A DNA stretch of 64,000 bases from DATDAH01 sp963792205 (GTDB lineage: Bacteria; Actinomycetota; Acidimicrobiia; Acidimicrobiales; DATDAH01): the NCBI GenBank assembly GCA_963792205.1, contig CAWBVI010000003.1:322320-386319 (forward strand). Reading direction: 5' to 3'. The notes under the pieces were generated by a model. The model did no database searches, had not been told where the DNA came from, and saw nothing but the letters and a program-made list of their open reading frames with translations. The first letter of the stretch is position 1; the number at the start of each line of letters is the position of its first letter. Below, one piece after another: positions 1 through 8,561 of this stretch. The position numbers and the translations under genes are program-made.

Positions 1-207
1 GAGGAGAACCTCGATGCCCTCACCGACCTGGCCGACTGCGACGTGGGCGGCGAACCGACCGACGGCGTGCCGGACTACGTCTCCGGCGGAAACTGGCTGG
101 TCGGCGTCCAAGCCTCCTTCGGCGAGGACCCCGCCCACGGTGAGGTCATCGAAGATGTCGGCGAAGCGCTCTTCGGTGACACCTCCGACCTCGGCTGCGA
201 CAGCTGA
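1..207 (+). CDS. C-terminal end of an unrecognised protein (partial)
   Basis: The first reading frame is open from base 1 to a TGA at 205-207 and gives 68 residues that start outside the window. The fragment is acidic, with two cysteines (a CDV segment and a CDS terminus), and reads naturally (LADCDVGGEPTDGVPDY, NWLVGVQASFGEDPAHG). No family is recognised; the residues could belong to an exported or cell-surface protein, but this cannot be decided from the tail. A STAS gene follows 112 bp downstream on the same strand. The overlapping frame that runs on through the STAS gene is low-complexity in this stretch and is not used. Confidence 0.5.
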   Translation, partial: EENLDALTDLADCDVGGEPTDGVPDYVSGGNWLVGVQASFGEDPAHGEVIEDVGEALFGDTSDLGCDS

Positions 208-319
208 GTCCCTGAGACGTCGCCCGTCGGCACCACGAGACCCCCTTCCCACCACCAGCCGGCGATTGGTAGCCTGCGGGTTCTTCGCCAAGCTTGGGGT
301 CTCTGTGGCAGATGTGCGT

Positions 320-676
320 ATGAGCACCACTCCGGAGGCTGACGTCCATCTCGCCGTCACGATCGAGGAGATCGATCACTCGACGTCGGCCGACTTCTGG
401 GCCGAGCTCGCCGACGGCCTGCGCCGCTACGAAGAGGGGCCGCGGCGAGGTCCGGACCGACCGGTCGGGCACCTGGTCGTCGACCTCAGCCGGGTGAGGT
501 TCCTCGATTCCAGCGGCATCCGCTCGCTCATCGACGCCGACCAGGTCGCGCTGCGGCACGGTGGGCGAGTCGTCATCTCCGGCGCGGAGGGCGTCGTCCG
601 GCGTTGCCTCGAGGTCACCGGCGTCTACGAGCGAATGGCCGTTGTCGACGGCGACCCACCGCTGATCGCCGGGTAG
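320..676 (+). CDS. STAS-domain anti-sigma factor antagonist-like protein
   Basis: A 118-residue protein with a single STAS fold. The characteristic segment LVVDLSRVRFLDSSGIRSL (about residues 52-70) contains the DSSG motif, whose serine is the phosphorylation site in SpoIIAA/RsbV-type antagonists. The family binds anti-sigma factor kinases and releases a sigma factor. The start is placed at ATG 320 because the upstream extension of the same frame is arginine/proline-rich and does not look like protein. A linker of about ten residues (RYEEGPRRGPDRP) is inserted before the core strand. No cognate kinase or sigma factor lies next to it, so its partner is unknown. Confidence 0.8.
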   Translation: MSTTPEADVHLAVTIEEIDHSTSADFWAELADGLRRYEEGPRRGPDRPVGHLVVDLSRVRFLDSSGIRSLIDADQVALRHGGRVVISGAEGVVRRCLEVTGVYERMAVVDGDPPLIAG

Positions 677-706
677 ATCGGGGCCGGAACAGCACCGTCA
701 CCCCGG

Positions 707-1075
707 TCAGGCCGGGCGGTGGCAGACGGCTTCGACGTTGTTGCCGTCGAGGTCGCGGAGGAAGCCTCCGTAGTAGTGCTCGTGGTACTCGGGCCAGACC
801 TTCGCCTCGTGGAGGACCTCGGCGCCGATCGCCTTGCCGGCCTCGACGAACGCATCCACGGTCGCCCGGTCGGCGGCGACGAAGGCGATGTGGTCCTCAC
901 TCGACCCCTCGCCCTCCAGCATCGCCGAGAGCCAGAAGTCGGGTTTGTGCACGCCGTACCCGATGGCGATCTCGTAGTCGAGGATGCGCTTGGCCCCGAG
1001 CGGGGTGAGCACCGCGTCGTAGAAGGCGGCGCTCGCCGGTAGATCGGCACAGTGGATCCCGAGGTGATCGAGCAT
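707..1075 (-). CDS. VOC-family (glyoxalase/bleomycin resistance-like) protein
   Basis: A 122-residue single vicinal-oxygen-chelate domain. It begins MLDHLGIHCADLPASAAFYD, with the typical N-terminal metal-ligand histidine, and ends with RDLDGNNVEAVCH, which carries the usual DPDGN-like turn and the glutamate ligand. Such proteins are metal-dependent lyases, isomerases or dioxygenases, or antibiotic-binding proteins; the substrate cannot be told from sequence. It lies about 35 bp downstream of an acyl-CoA synthetase gene on the same strand and may be read with it. The length is normal for a one-module VOC protein. Confidence 0.8.
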   Translation of the reverse strand: MLDHLGIHCADLPASAAFYDAVLTPLGAKRILDYEIAIGYGVHKPDFWLSAMLEGEGSSEDHIAFVAADRATVDAFVEAGKAIGAEVLHEAKVWPEYHEHYYGGFLRDLDGNNVEAVCHRPA

Positions 1076-1111
1076 CGGCCCATCATGCCTGTGCGGTCGA
1101 AGGCGTGCCGC

Positions 1112-2656
1112 TCAGCGCCTCGCCAGGTCGATCAGGTCGGCTTGGGGGGCGCCGATGCGGTGCTTGGCCACGCGTTCGGACGGCGTGTGCGGGAGCTCGG
1201 TTCGGAGCTCCCAGTACCGGGGGACCTTGAAGCTGGCCAGCCGCTCGGCGACGTGGTCGCGGAGGTGTTCGGGGGAGGGAGTCGCCCCGTCGATCGGGAC
1301 CACGACGGCCCGCAACTCCTCCCCGAGGTCGTCGTCGGGCAGCGCCAAGACGGCGCATTCGAGCACCCCGGGGTGGCTGACCAGCACCGCCTCCACCTCG
1401 GCGGCCGCGATGTTCTCGCCGCCGCGCCGGATCATGTCCTTGATGCGCCCGCGGAGCGTGAAGCGACCCTGCGCGTCGCGGACGGCGATGTCGCCGGTGT
1501 GGCCCCAACCACCGGCGAAGAAGGCCGCGGTGGCCGAGGGGTTGCCGTAGTAGCCGTCCATCAGGCCCAACCCCCGCACCACGAGCTCGCCCTCGGTGTC
1601 GGCGCCGACCTCGCGCCCGTGCCCGTCCACCACCTGCGCCTCGCAGTGGCTCATCGCGCCCCCGAGGCTGCCGGTGCCGACGAGCTCGTCGTGGTCGTCG
1701 TCGAGCACGGCGAGGTTGAGCCCCGTCTCGGTCATCCCGAACAGCTCGAACCAGGGGACGCCCCAGCGTTCCTCGATGGCGGCGTGCAGCTGGGGCGGGA
1801 TCGCTGAGCAACCGACCCGGCGCAGGCGATGGGTGCGGTCGGCCTCGCCCGGCGCCTGCTTGAGCAGCAGTACTGGCATGACGCCGAGGCAGTAGAAGGT
1901 GGTCACGCCGAAGTCGGCGACCGAGCGCATGAACGTCGACGGGTGGAAGCCGTCGAGGATCACCAGCTCGGCGCCCGCCCGCAGCGCCGCCACCACGTTC
2001 CACAGCGGATCGATGTAGGAGAACGGTTGGGCGGTCAGCAGGACACCCGAGCCGTCGAGGGCGAGGACGTCGACACTGGACTGGCCGATCTGCTGCCAGA
2101 ACCGGTGGCTCAGCATGCAGCCCTTCGGCAGTCCGGTCGTCCCGGACGTGTACTGCACCCCGGCGAGGGCGCCCGCGGACCCGTCGGCAGGGGGCGCGCC
2201 CGGCGCGGGCCCCGAGGGCCACACCGGCACCGAAGCGTCCTCGACGGCGATCGGCCGGTCGATCTCGGCGACGGCCGCGCGCACCGTCGCGGCGGTGGTG
2301 TCGTCGACGATGACGAGCCGGGCGCCGCTGTGCTCGAGCAGGTGGCGGCTGTCCACGGGTCCGGATCGGCAGTTGACGGGCACGGCGGCCATGCCGGCGG
2401 AGGTGATGCCGAGCCAGGCCACCGGGTAGCGCAGCGAGTTGCGCATCATCAGCGCCACCCGGTCGCCGGGTCGAAGGCCGTGCGCCACGAGCCGGGCCCG
2501 CACGGCGGCCACGCCCGTCGCGAGGTCAGCGAACGAGAGGGTCTGGCCGTCGCCTGAGCGCAGCAGGACCCGCCGGCCGTGCTCGTCGGCACGCCGTTCC
2601 ACGAGCTCGCCGAGCGTCCACTCCAGGTCGACTGCTCGTCGCAGCCCCGCGGTCAT
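1112..2656 (-). CDS. AMP-dependent acyl-CoA synthetase/ligase
   Basis: A 514-residue member of the ANL superfamily, which activates a carboxylic acid with ATP and joins it to CoA. Seen motifs: P-loop-like YTSGTTGLPKGCMLSH (about residue 170), GMTETG, the hinge region with GWGHTGDIAVRD, and the C-terminal RIKDMIRRGGENIAAAEVE. The usual late catalytic lysine (PRTPSGKVxK) is replaced by TPSERVAKHRIG, so the family lysine may be shifted to K502 or be altered; activity needs checking. The overall shape resembles crotonobetaine/carnitine-CoA ligases. Its stop region is followed by the VOC gene, and its start overlaps the stop of the upstream enoyl-CoA hydratase by four bases, so the two are translationally coupled. 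Confidence 0.88.
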   Translation of the reverse strand: MTAGLRRAVDLEWTLGELVERRADEHGRRVLLRSGDGQTLSFADLATGVAAVRARLVAHGLRPGDRVALMMRNSLRYPVAWLGITSAGMAAVPVNCRSGPVDSRHLLEHSGARLVIVDDTTAATVRAAVAEIDRPIAVEDASVPVWPSGPAPGAPPADGSAGALAGVQYTSGTTGLPKGCMLSHRFWQQIGQSSVDVLALDGSGVLLTAQPFSYIDPLWNVVAALRAGAELVILDGFHPSTFMRSVADFGVTTFYCLGVMPVLLLKQAPGEADRTHRLRRVGCSAIPPQLHAAIEERWGVPWFELFGMTETGLNLAVLDDDHDELVGTGSLGGAMSHCEAQVVDGHGREVGADTEGELVVRGLGLMDGYYGNPSATAAFFAGGWGHTGDIAVRDAQGRFTLRGRIKDMIRRGGENIAAAEVEAVLVSHPGVLECAVLALPDDDLGEELRAVVVPIDGATPSPEHLRDHVAERLASFKVPRYWELRTELPHTPSERVAKHRIGAPQADLIDLARR

Positions 2657-3414
2657 GACCGCCGGTCACGGAAAGCCGCGGCGCCGTCCGTGGCGATGCC
2701 GGCCTCGAAGACCTCCAGGGCGACGGAGGTCTCACGCGCCATCGCCGCCTCGACCGCGTCACGGTCAGGTCGCAGCAACTTCAGGTGCCAGCGGGTGGCG
2801 TGGCCGGCGGTGCCCCAACCCTGCACCAGGTCGATCGCCCGCTCCACGGGCTGGTCGACGATCTCGTTCAACAGGCCCAGGCGCCGCGCCTCGTCGGCGC
2901 TCACCCGCCCGCCGTCGAGGATGAGCGGCATGGTGTTCGGGCCCAGGACGCGAGGCAACAGGTAGGTCGAGCCGTTCGAGATCGTGAGGCCGATCCGGTT
3001 CTCGGGGAAGAAGAACTCGGCCTCCGGACCGCCGACTCGGGCGTCGCAGGCCAGGGTCATCTCCGCCGCGCCACCGACGGCCAGACCGTTCAGCGCCGCG
3101 ACCACGGGCACCTCGGCGTCGAGCAGTGCCCGGGTCACCTCCTGAAACGCCTCGATCAGCGCCTCGAACCCGCGACGGTCCAGGTCGGCCGTGGCGTCGA
3201 GGTCGTCCCCCGCCGAGAAGGCCCTCCCCGTTCCCGTGAGCACCAGGCCGTCCGCATCGGCCGCCAAGGCCCGAATCGCTTGCGCGATGGCCGGCAGCAT
3301 GGTCGGCGAGAGCGCATTCAGCTTGGCCGGCCGGTCGAAGCGCAGGACCGCGACGGCGTCTGCTCGGGCCGACACGAGGTGCTCCCCGGCGGACTCCCAC
3401 TCCAGGCCGGTCAC
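2653..3414 (-). CDS. Enoyl-CoA hydratase/isomerase family protein
   Basis: A 253-residue crotonase-fold protein. Visible landmarks are the CoA-binding AFSAGDDL segment (oxyanion hole, about residues 65-72) and ALNGLAVGGAAEMTLACD (about 108-125), which forms the second oxyanion-hole half. The family hydrates or isomerises acyl-CoA thioesters. Both usual catalytic glutamates cannot be assigned with certainty; a glutamate in AEMTLACD is present. GTG start. The gene overlaps the acyl-CoA synthetase by ATGA and the pair probably forms a small acyl-CoA degradation operon, possibly for a carnitine-like or branched acid. Confidence 0.85.
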   Translation of the reverse strand: MTGLEWESAGEHLVSARADAVAVLRFDRPAKLNALSPTMLPAIAQAIRALAADADGLVLTGTGRAFSAGDDLDATADLDRRGFEALIEAFQEVTRALLDAEVPVVAALNGLAVGGAAEMTLACDARVGGPEAEFFFPENRIGLTISNGSTYLLPRVLGPNTMPLILDGGRVSADEARRLGLLNEIVDQPVERAIDLVQGWGTAGHATRWHLKLLRPDRDAVEAAMARETSVALEVFEAGIATDGAAAFRDRRS

Positions 3415-3469
3415 CGCCGCGATGCTAGATCGCTGTGCCTGGCGTGGTTCGTCGAAGCGGGGGCCGCGG

Positions 3470-4126
3470 CTACTCGCCGGGTCGGGGGGTCCGGTTCCGC
3501 TCGGCCAGTCGGGCGGCCAGGGCGGCGGCTTCGGTGCGTCGACTCATGCCGAGCTTGGCCAGGAGGTTGGACACGTAGTTCTTCACGGTCTTCTCGGCCA
3601 GGAAGAGCTGCTCGCCGATCTGCCGGTTGGTCATGCCCTCGGCGATGAGGTCGAGGACCTTGCGCTCCTGGTCGGTGAGCAGAGCGAGCTCGTCGGTGAC
3701 CGGCGGGCGGCGAAGGCGTTCGAGCACCCGGGTGGTCAGCGAAGGGTCGAGGAGTGACTCACCGGCGCCGACCCGCCGGATCCCGTCCACGAGGTCGGTG
3801 CCCCGGACCTGTTTCAGGACGTAGCCCGCGGCGCCGGCCATGATCGCGCTGAACAGGGCCTCGTCGTCGGCGAAGGAGGTCAGCATCAGGCAGGCGGTCT
3901 CCGGGTGCTCGGTCCGGATGTCCCGGCACACCTCGACCCCGTCGCCGTCGGGCAAGCGGACGTCCAACACGGCGACGTCCGGCCGCGTCGCCCGGATGCG
4001 GCGCAGCGCCTCGTCGGCAGTGCCCGCCTCGCCCACGACCTCCAGGTCGTCCTCGGACTCGAGCAGCTCGCGGAGCCCGCAGCGCACCACCTCGTGGTCG
4101 TCGAGCAGGAACACCCGGACCGTCAT
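3470..4126 (-). CDS. devR: DevR/DosR-like response regulator (NarL/FixJ family)
   Basis: A 218-residue two-domain regulator. The receiver domain (residues 4-120) has the acidic pair D9/D10, the phospho-acceptor D55 in VAVLDVRLPDGDG and a K105-region switch lysine. The C-terminal LuxR-type helix-turn-helix (about 145-205) contains EKTVKNYVSNLLAKLGM, nearly identical to the recognition helix of mycobacterial DevR/DosR. In mycobacteria that protein turns on the hypoxia/nitric oxide dormancy regulon through GGGACTWWAGTCCC boxes. It is divergent from its likely partner kinase devS across 62 bp, and DevR-like boxes are present at two nearby arginine-deiminase promoters (9239-9273, 11320-11354), which supports the identification. 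Confidence 0.92.
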   Translation of the reverse strand: MTVRVFLLDDHEVVRCGLRELLESEDDLEVVGEAGTADEALRRIRATRPDVAVLDVRLPDGDGVEVCRDIRTEHPETACLMLTSFADDEALFSAIMAGAAGYVLKQVRGTDLVDGIRRVGAGESLLDPSLTTRVLERLRRPPVTDELALLTDQERKVLDLIAEGMTNRQIGEQLFLAEKTVKNYVSNLLAKLGMSRRTEAAALAARLAERNRTPRPGE

Positions 4127-4188
4127 CGGGGCCCCCGGAGGACGATCTCGTCGGGCGACGCCAGAGGCGTGGCCGTAGGGTTCAACCC
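4127..4188. promoter_or_regulatory. Divergent devR/devS control region with a palindrome
   Basis: These 62 bp separate the start codons of the divergently read devR and devS, so both promoters must overlap here or lie inside the genes. A 13-bp perfect inverted repeat, AGGGTTCAACCCT (4177-4189), ends on the first base of the proposed TTG start of devS. It could be an operator or a hairpin that hides the devS ribosome entry site. It does not match the DevR box consensus. No convincing -35/-10 pair was found. Confidence 0.4.
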
Positions 4189-5322
4189 TTGTCCGGGGTC
4201 GCCGATCCTCGCAGCCTGCACGAGCTTCTCGACGCCGTCGTCGCCCTCGGTTCGGATCTCGATCCGACCAGCATGCTCCGTCGCATCGTGGAAGCGGCGG
4301 TCGGGCTGGTCGACGCCCGCTACGGGGCCCTGGGAGTGGTCGACATCACGGGGACCCGGTTGGACCAGTTCATCACCGTGGGGATCGACGACGAGACCCA
4401 CCAACGCATCGGCAAGCTGCCCGAAGGGCACGGCCTCCTCGGCCACCTCATCGTCAAGGCCGAGCCGCTGCGCCTGCCCGACCTCGGCCAGCACCCGGAG
4501 AGCTTCGGCTTCCCGCCCCACCACCCACCCATGACGTCCTTCCTGGGGGTACCGATCCGGGTGCGCAACGAGGTCTTCGGCAACCTCTACCTGACGGACA
4601 AGACCACGGCCGGGGCGTTCACCGACGTCGACCAGGAGCTGGTGGTCGGCCTCGCCACCGCTGCCGGCGTCGCCATCCAGAACATGCGCCTGAACGCCCG
4701 CGTCCAGGAGCTGGCGCTGGTCGAAGACCGAGAGCGCATCGCCCGGGACCTTCACGACACCGTCATCCAGCGCCTCTTCGCCACCGGCCTGTCCCTCCAG
4801 GGCACGGCCCGCCTGGTGCGCACCGACGCCGACACGGCCGTCGATCGCCTCGACAAGACGGTCGACGATCTCGACCTCACGGTGAAGCACATCCGCTCGG
4901 CCATCTTCGAGCTCGAGTCCTCCCGGTCCGCGCCGGGCGACGGCCTGCGGGACCAGGTCCTCGCCCTCGCCCGGGAGGCGGCCGGCCCGCTCGGGTTCGA
5001 TCCTCGGTGCCACTTCGACGGCCCGGTCGACAGCGGTGTCGACGACGACCTCGGCCGCGATCTCCTGGCCACGCTGCGCGAGGCCCTGAGCAACGTCGCC
5101 CGCCATGCATCGGCCGCCCACGTCGCCGTCGAGGTCCTGATCACCGACCAGGTCACCTTGCGGGTGGTCGACGACGGGGTGGGACCGCCACCGGACATCC
5201 CATCCGGCGGGCAGGGTCTCAAGAACATGGAGGCTCGGGCCGTGCGCCACGGAGGCCGCTTCGAGTTGGGGGCCGGAACCACCGAGGGCACCATCCTGGA
5301 ATGGCAGGCTCCCCGGACCTGA
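4189..5322 (+). CDS. devS: DevS-like GAF-domain sensor histidine kinase
   Basis: A 377-residue kinase with one GAF domain (about 25-170) followed by HisKA_3 and HATPase_c. The GAF segment GFPPHHPPMTSFLGVPIRVR (from residue 107) closely resembles the DosS/DosT haem pocket, where a histidine at the equivalent place is the proximal haem ligand; His111 or His112 is the candidate here. The phospho-acceptor is H189 in RERIARDLHDTVIQRL; the N-box is LREALSNVARHA and the G-boxes are DDGVG and GQGLKNM. DosS has two GAF domains, whereas this protein has one. TTG start is chosen because no ATG or GTG lies before the conserved region. It probably senses oxygen, nitric oxide or redox state and phosphorylates DevR. 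Confidence 0.88.
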   Translation: MSGVADPRSLHELLDAVVALGSDLDPTSMLRRIVEAAVGLVDARYGALGVVDITGTRLDQFITVGIDDETHQRIGKLPEGHGLLGHLIVKAEPLRLPDLGQHPESFGFPPHHPPMTSFLGVPIRVRNEVFGNLYLTDKTTAGAFTDVDQELVVGLATAAGVAIQNMRLNARVQELALVEDRERIARDLHDTVIQRLFATGLSLQGTARLVRTDADTAVDRLDKTVDDLDLTVKHIRSAIFELESSRSAPGDGLRDQVLALAREAAGPLGFDPRCHFDGPVDSGVDDDLGRDLLATLREALSNVARHASAAHVAVEVLITDQVTLRVVDDGVGPPPDIPSGGQGLKNMEARAVRHGGRFELGAGTTEGTILEWQAPRT

Positions 5323-5341
5323 CCGCCTGCCCACGGTCATG

Positions 5342-6289
5342 TCAGCGGAACGTGAGGCCGGACACCGAGGTCGACACCCTCGTACCCGCACAGCCGTCGA
5401 GCAGCTGCGAGAGGTCGGTCAGCGCCCCGATGCGGGCGTCCTGGCCGGTGAGGATGGCGAAGTCGACGGCGGCCGCCACCTTCGGTCCCATCGAGCCCGC
5501 CGGGTAGCACAGGGCTTCCAGCTCGACGGGGTTGGCCTCGGCGATGGCCCGGGCGGTCGGCGTGCCCCAGCCCTGGTAGACGGCATCGGTGTCCGTGGCG
5601 ATCACGAGGGCATCGGCCCCCAGGTCGTGAGCCAGGACGGCGCTGGCCCGGTCCTTGTCGATCACCGCGTCGACCCCGACGAGGGTTCGGGTCCCGGGCT
5701 CGTACATGGTCGGGATGCCCCCGCCTCCGGCGCAGACGACGACGCACCCCTGCGCGAGGAGCCACTCGATCGGCTTCAGCTCGAAGATGCGCCGCGGCAG
5801 GGGCGAGGCCACGACCCGACGCCAGGCGTCACCGTCGGGCTTGACGATCCAGTGGTTCTCAGCGGCCAGCTGGCGGGCCTCGTCCTCGGTGTAGACGGGC
5901 CCGACGAACTTCGTGGGGTCGGCGAACGCCGGGTCCTCGGAATCGACCTCGGTCATGGTCAGGACGGTGGCGATCGGCTTCTCGAAGGCCACGAGGTTCC
6001 CGAGCTCCTGCTCGATCAAGTAGCCGATCATGCCCTCGGTCTGAGCGCCGAGGACATCGAAGGGATAGCTGTCGTCACCGTTGTCGTAGGCCGCCGCCTG
6101 CAACGCGAGGAGGCCGACCTGGGGGCCGTTGCCATGGGTGATGACGAGCTCGTGGGTCATCGCGACCGGTGCAAGCGCCCGACAGGCCACCTCGATGCTC
6201 TTCCTCTGGCCGGCGATCGTGAGCGGCGCGCCCCGCTCGAGCAGGGCATTGCCGCCGAGGGCCACGACGACCCGCAGCGGCCGGCTCAC
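5342..6289 (-). CDS. arcC: Carbamate kinase
   Basis: A 315-residue amino acid kinase-fold enzyme that makes ATP and ammonium carbamate from carbamoyl phosphate and ADP, the last step of the arginine deiminase pathway. Motifs: VVALGGNALLERG near the N-terminus, VITHGNGPQVGLL, QTEGMIGYLIEQ, and VCAGGGGIPTMYEPG. The length is normal for ArcC. GTG start; its first codon overlaps the stop of arcB (GTGA), so translation is coupled. It is the last gene of the doxX-arcA-arcB-arcC unit and converges with devS with a 19-bp gap. Confidence 0.95.
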   Translation of the reverse strand: MSRPLRVVVALGGNALLERGAPLTIAGQRKSIEVACRALAPVAMTHELVITHGNGPQVGLLALQAAAYDNGDDSYPFDVLGAQTEGMIGYLIEQELGNLVAFEKPIATVLTMTEVDSEDPAFADPTKFVGPVYTEDEARQLAAENHWIVKPDGDAWRRVVASPLPRRIFELKPIEWLLAQGCVVVCAGGGGIPTMYEPGTRTLVGVDAVIDKDRASAVLAHDLGADALVIATDTDAVYQGWGTPTARAIAEANPVELEALCYPAGSMGPKVAAAVDFAILTGQDARIGALTDLSQLLDGCAGTRVSTSVSGLTFR

Positions 6290-7290
6290 CCGCCCGCCAG
6301 GGTGGCCACCATGACCGCCTTGATCGTGTGCATGCGGTTCTCGGCCTGGTCGAACACGATCGAGTGCGGCGACTCGAAGACCTCGTCGGTGACCTCGAAG
6401 CTGTCCATGCCGGTGTGCTCGAAGAGCTGCTCACCGACGACGGTGTTGCGGTCGTGTAGGGCGGGGAGGCAGTGCATGAAGCCGACTTCGGGGTTGTCGG
6501 TCATCTCGAGGACGTCCATGGACACCTGGTAGGGCCGCAGGAGGCGGATGCGTTCGTCCCAGATCTCCTTCGGCTCCCCCATCGAGACCCAGACGTCGGT
6601 GTAGACGAAGTCGACGTCGCGCACGCCTTCCTCGACGTCCTCGGTGCGGGTCACGCGGGCCCCCGTGACCGACGCCAGGCGCTCCGCGCTCTCGACGACA
6701 TCGTCGTGGTTCCACAGCTCCTTGGGCGCCACGATGCGCACGTCCATGCCCATCATCGCCCCCATGACCAGGAGCGAGTTGCCGACGTTGTTGTCGGCGT
6801 CGCCGAGGTAGGCGAAGGCGATGGCGTCATCGGGCTTGTCCGCGTGCTCGCGCATCGTCAAGGCGTCGCACAGCGCCTGGGTCGGGTGCCACTCGTCGGT
6901 CAGGCCGTTCCACACCGGTACGCCGGCGGCCTCGGCCAGGGTCTCTACCGTCGCCTGGCCGAACCCCCGGTACTGGATGCCGTCGTAGTAGCGCCCGAGC
7001 ACCCGGGCGGTGTCGGCGATCGACTCCTTGTGGCCGATCTGCGAGCCGCTCGGGTCGAGGTAGGTGACGTGGGCCCCCTGATCGTGAGCGGCGACTTCGA
7101 AGGCGCACCGGGTCCGGGTCGAGGTCTTCTCGAAGACCAGGGCGATGTTCTTGCCCAGCAGCCGAGCCCGTTCGCTCCCCCTCGCCTTGGCCGCCTTGAG
7201 CTCGGCGGACAGGGTCAGCAGGTCCTTCCACTCCTCGGGTGAGAAGTCGAGCTCCTTGAGGAAGCTGTGACCGAGCAGGCCCTGGTTCAT
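6286..7290 (-). CDS. arcB: Ornithine carbamoyltransferase (catabolic)
   Basis: A 334-residue transcarbamylase. In the arginine deiminase pathway it splits citrulline with phosphate to ornithine and carbamoyl phosphate. Carbamoyl-phosphate site STRTRCAFE (about residues 55-63), HPTQALCDALT and the ornithine-loop FMHCLPALHD are all present; SQIGHKESIADTARVL is typical of the family. The start is set at ATG 7290 because the sequence upstream in this frame belongs to arcA read in another phase. The ATG overlaps the arcA stop by four bases. Context between arcA and arcC indicates a catabolic rather than biosynthetic (argF) role. Confidence 0.95.
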   Translation of the reverse strand: MNQGLLGHSFLKELDFSPEEWKDLLTLSAELKAAKARGSERARLLGKNIALVFEKTSTRTRCAFEVAAHDQGAHVTYLDPSGSQIGHKESIADTARVLGRYYDGIQYRGFGQATVETLAEAAGVPVWNGLTDEWHPTQALCDALTMREHADKPDDAIAFAYLGDADNNVGNSLLVMGAMMGMDVRIVAPKELWNHDDVVESAERLASVTGARVTRTEDVEEGVRDVDFVYTDVWVSMGEPKEIWDERIRLLRPYQVSMDVLEMTDNPEVGFMHCLPALHDRNTVVGEQLFEHTGMDSFEVTDEVFESPHSIVFDQAENRMHTIKAVMVATLAGG

Positions 7291-8561
7291 CGCTCGTCCT
7301 CCCCCACCGGGACGACGGCGTCCCGCTCGATCGGACAGGTCATGCAGCGGGGCCCACCGCGACCTCGGCCCAGCTCGCTCCCCGCGATGGTCACGATCTC
7401 GATCCCCTGCTTGCGGAGGTAGGTGTTCGTCGTCGTGTTGCGCTCGTAGCCGAAGATCACCCCCGGCGAGACCGCGAGGAAGTTGCTGCCGTCGTCCCAC
7501 TGCTCGCGCTCGGCGCCCATCTGGTCCTGGGTGGCCGAGAGGACGCGGAGGTCGTCGACGCCGAGGGCCTTGCGCACCGCGCTCCACAGGTCGTCGTTCT
7601 CCTCGACGTACAGGCCGTCCGGCGTCGTGTCCGGGGTGATCGTGAACGAACGCAGATCGTCGGGGAGGTAGGGATAGACGACGAAGGCGTCGCGGTCGAT
7701 CATCGTCATGACGGTGTCGAGGTGCATGAACGACCGCGACTTGGGCAGCTCCACGGCGATGACCGTGTCGACCTGGCCGTCGCTTCGGGCGAACCACTCT
7801 TGCGCCAGCCGCTCGACGCCCTGAGGCGAGGTCCGCTCGCCCATGCCGACCATCACGGCGCCGTTGCCGATCACCGTCACGTCGCCGCCCTCACAGGTGG
7901 CGGGCTCGTGGGGAAGGTCATCGTTGCCGTAGTAGAAGGCGAAGTCGTCCTTCGCGGCGGCGAACATCGGGTGGAAGTTGTAGATGGCCCGGGAGTGGAT
8001 CGTCTCCCGCTTGCGGGCCGGCTTCGCCATCGGATGGACCGACACGCCGCCGTAGACCCACGCCGAGTTGTCCCGCTGGAAGAGGTGGTTGGGCAGGGGG
8101 GTGAGGATGAAGTCGTCGGGCCGCAGGTGGCGCCACAGGAGGCTGGCGCCGTGGGTCTCCGGGAGTTGCAGGTCGCGCTTGAGCAGCCCCCCGATGAGGT
8201 ACGAGGCGAGGTCGGCCGAGCCCACGCCCTCCGCCAGCTCGCGCACCGGTTCGACGAGGGTTGGGCCGACGGTGTGCTCGTTGACGACACGGTCGAGGAC
8301 GAACGCGCGGCCCTCGGGGACGGCCAGGGCATCGGCGAGCAGGTCGCTGAAGTAGTGGACCGTGACGTGCTTGTCCCGCAACTTCTGCACGAAGGCGTCG
8401 TGCTCCTCGCGGGCCCGCTGGGCCCACATCACGTCGTCGAAGAGCAGCCCGTCCACGTTGGCCGGCGAGAGCCGCGACAACTCGAGGCCGGGGCGGTGCA
8501 CGATGGCCTGGCGGAGCCGACCCACCTCAGAATCGACGTGGAACCGTCCGGGGCCGGTCAT
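7287..8561 (-). CDS. arcA: Arginine deiminase
   Basis: A 424-residue guanidino-group hydrolase that converts arginine to citrulline and ammonia. The N-terminal FHVDSEVGRLRQAIVHRPG, NHLFQRDNSAWVYGG, the MHLDTVMTMID histidine motif and the nucleophile-cysteine region GGPRCMTCPIERD at the C-terminus are the family signatures, and the length matches characterised ArcA proteins. The start is ATG 8561, which overlaps the stop of the upstream DoxX gene by four bases. The upstream continuation of this frame runs through doxX and is not coding. It is the committing enzyme of the cluster and is probably under the DevR-like promoter in front of doxX. Confidence 0.96.
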   Translation of the reverse strand: MTGPGRFHVDSEVGRLRQAIVHRPGLELSRLSPANVDGLLFDDVMWAQRAREEHDAFVQKLRDKHVTVHYFSDLLADALAVPEGRAFVLDRVVNEHTVGPTLVEPVRELAEGVGSADLASYLIGGLLKRDLQLPETHGASLLWRHLRPDDFILTPLPNHLFQRDNSAWVYGGVSVHPMAKPARKRETIHSRAIYNFHPMFAAAKDDFAFYYGNDDLPHEPATCEGGDVTVIGNGAVMVGMGERTSPQGVERLAQEWFARSDGQVDTVIAVELPKSRSFMHLDTVMTMIDRDAFVVYPYLPDDLRSFTITPDTTPDGLYVEENDDLWSAVRKALGVDDLRVLSATQDQMGAEREQWDDGSNFLAVSPGVIFGYERNTTTNTYLRKQGIEIVTIAGSELGRGRGGPRCMTCPIERDAVVPVGEDER

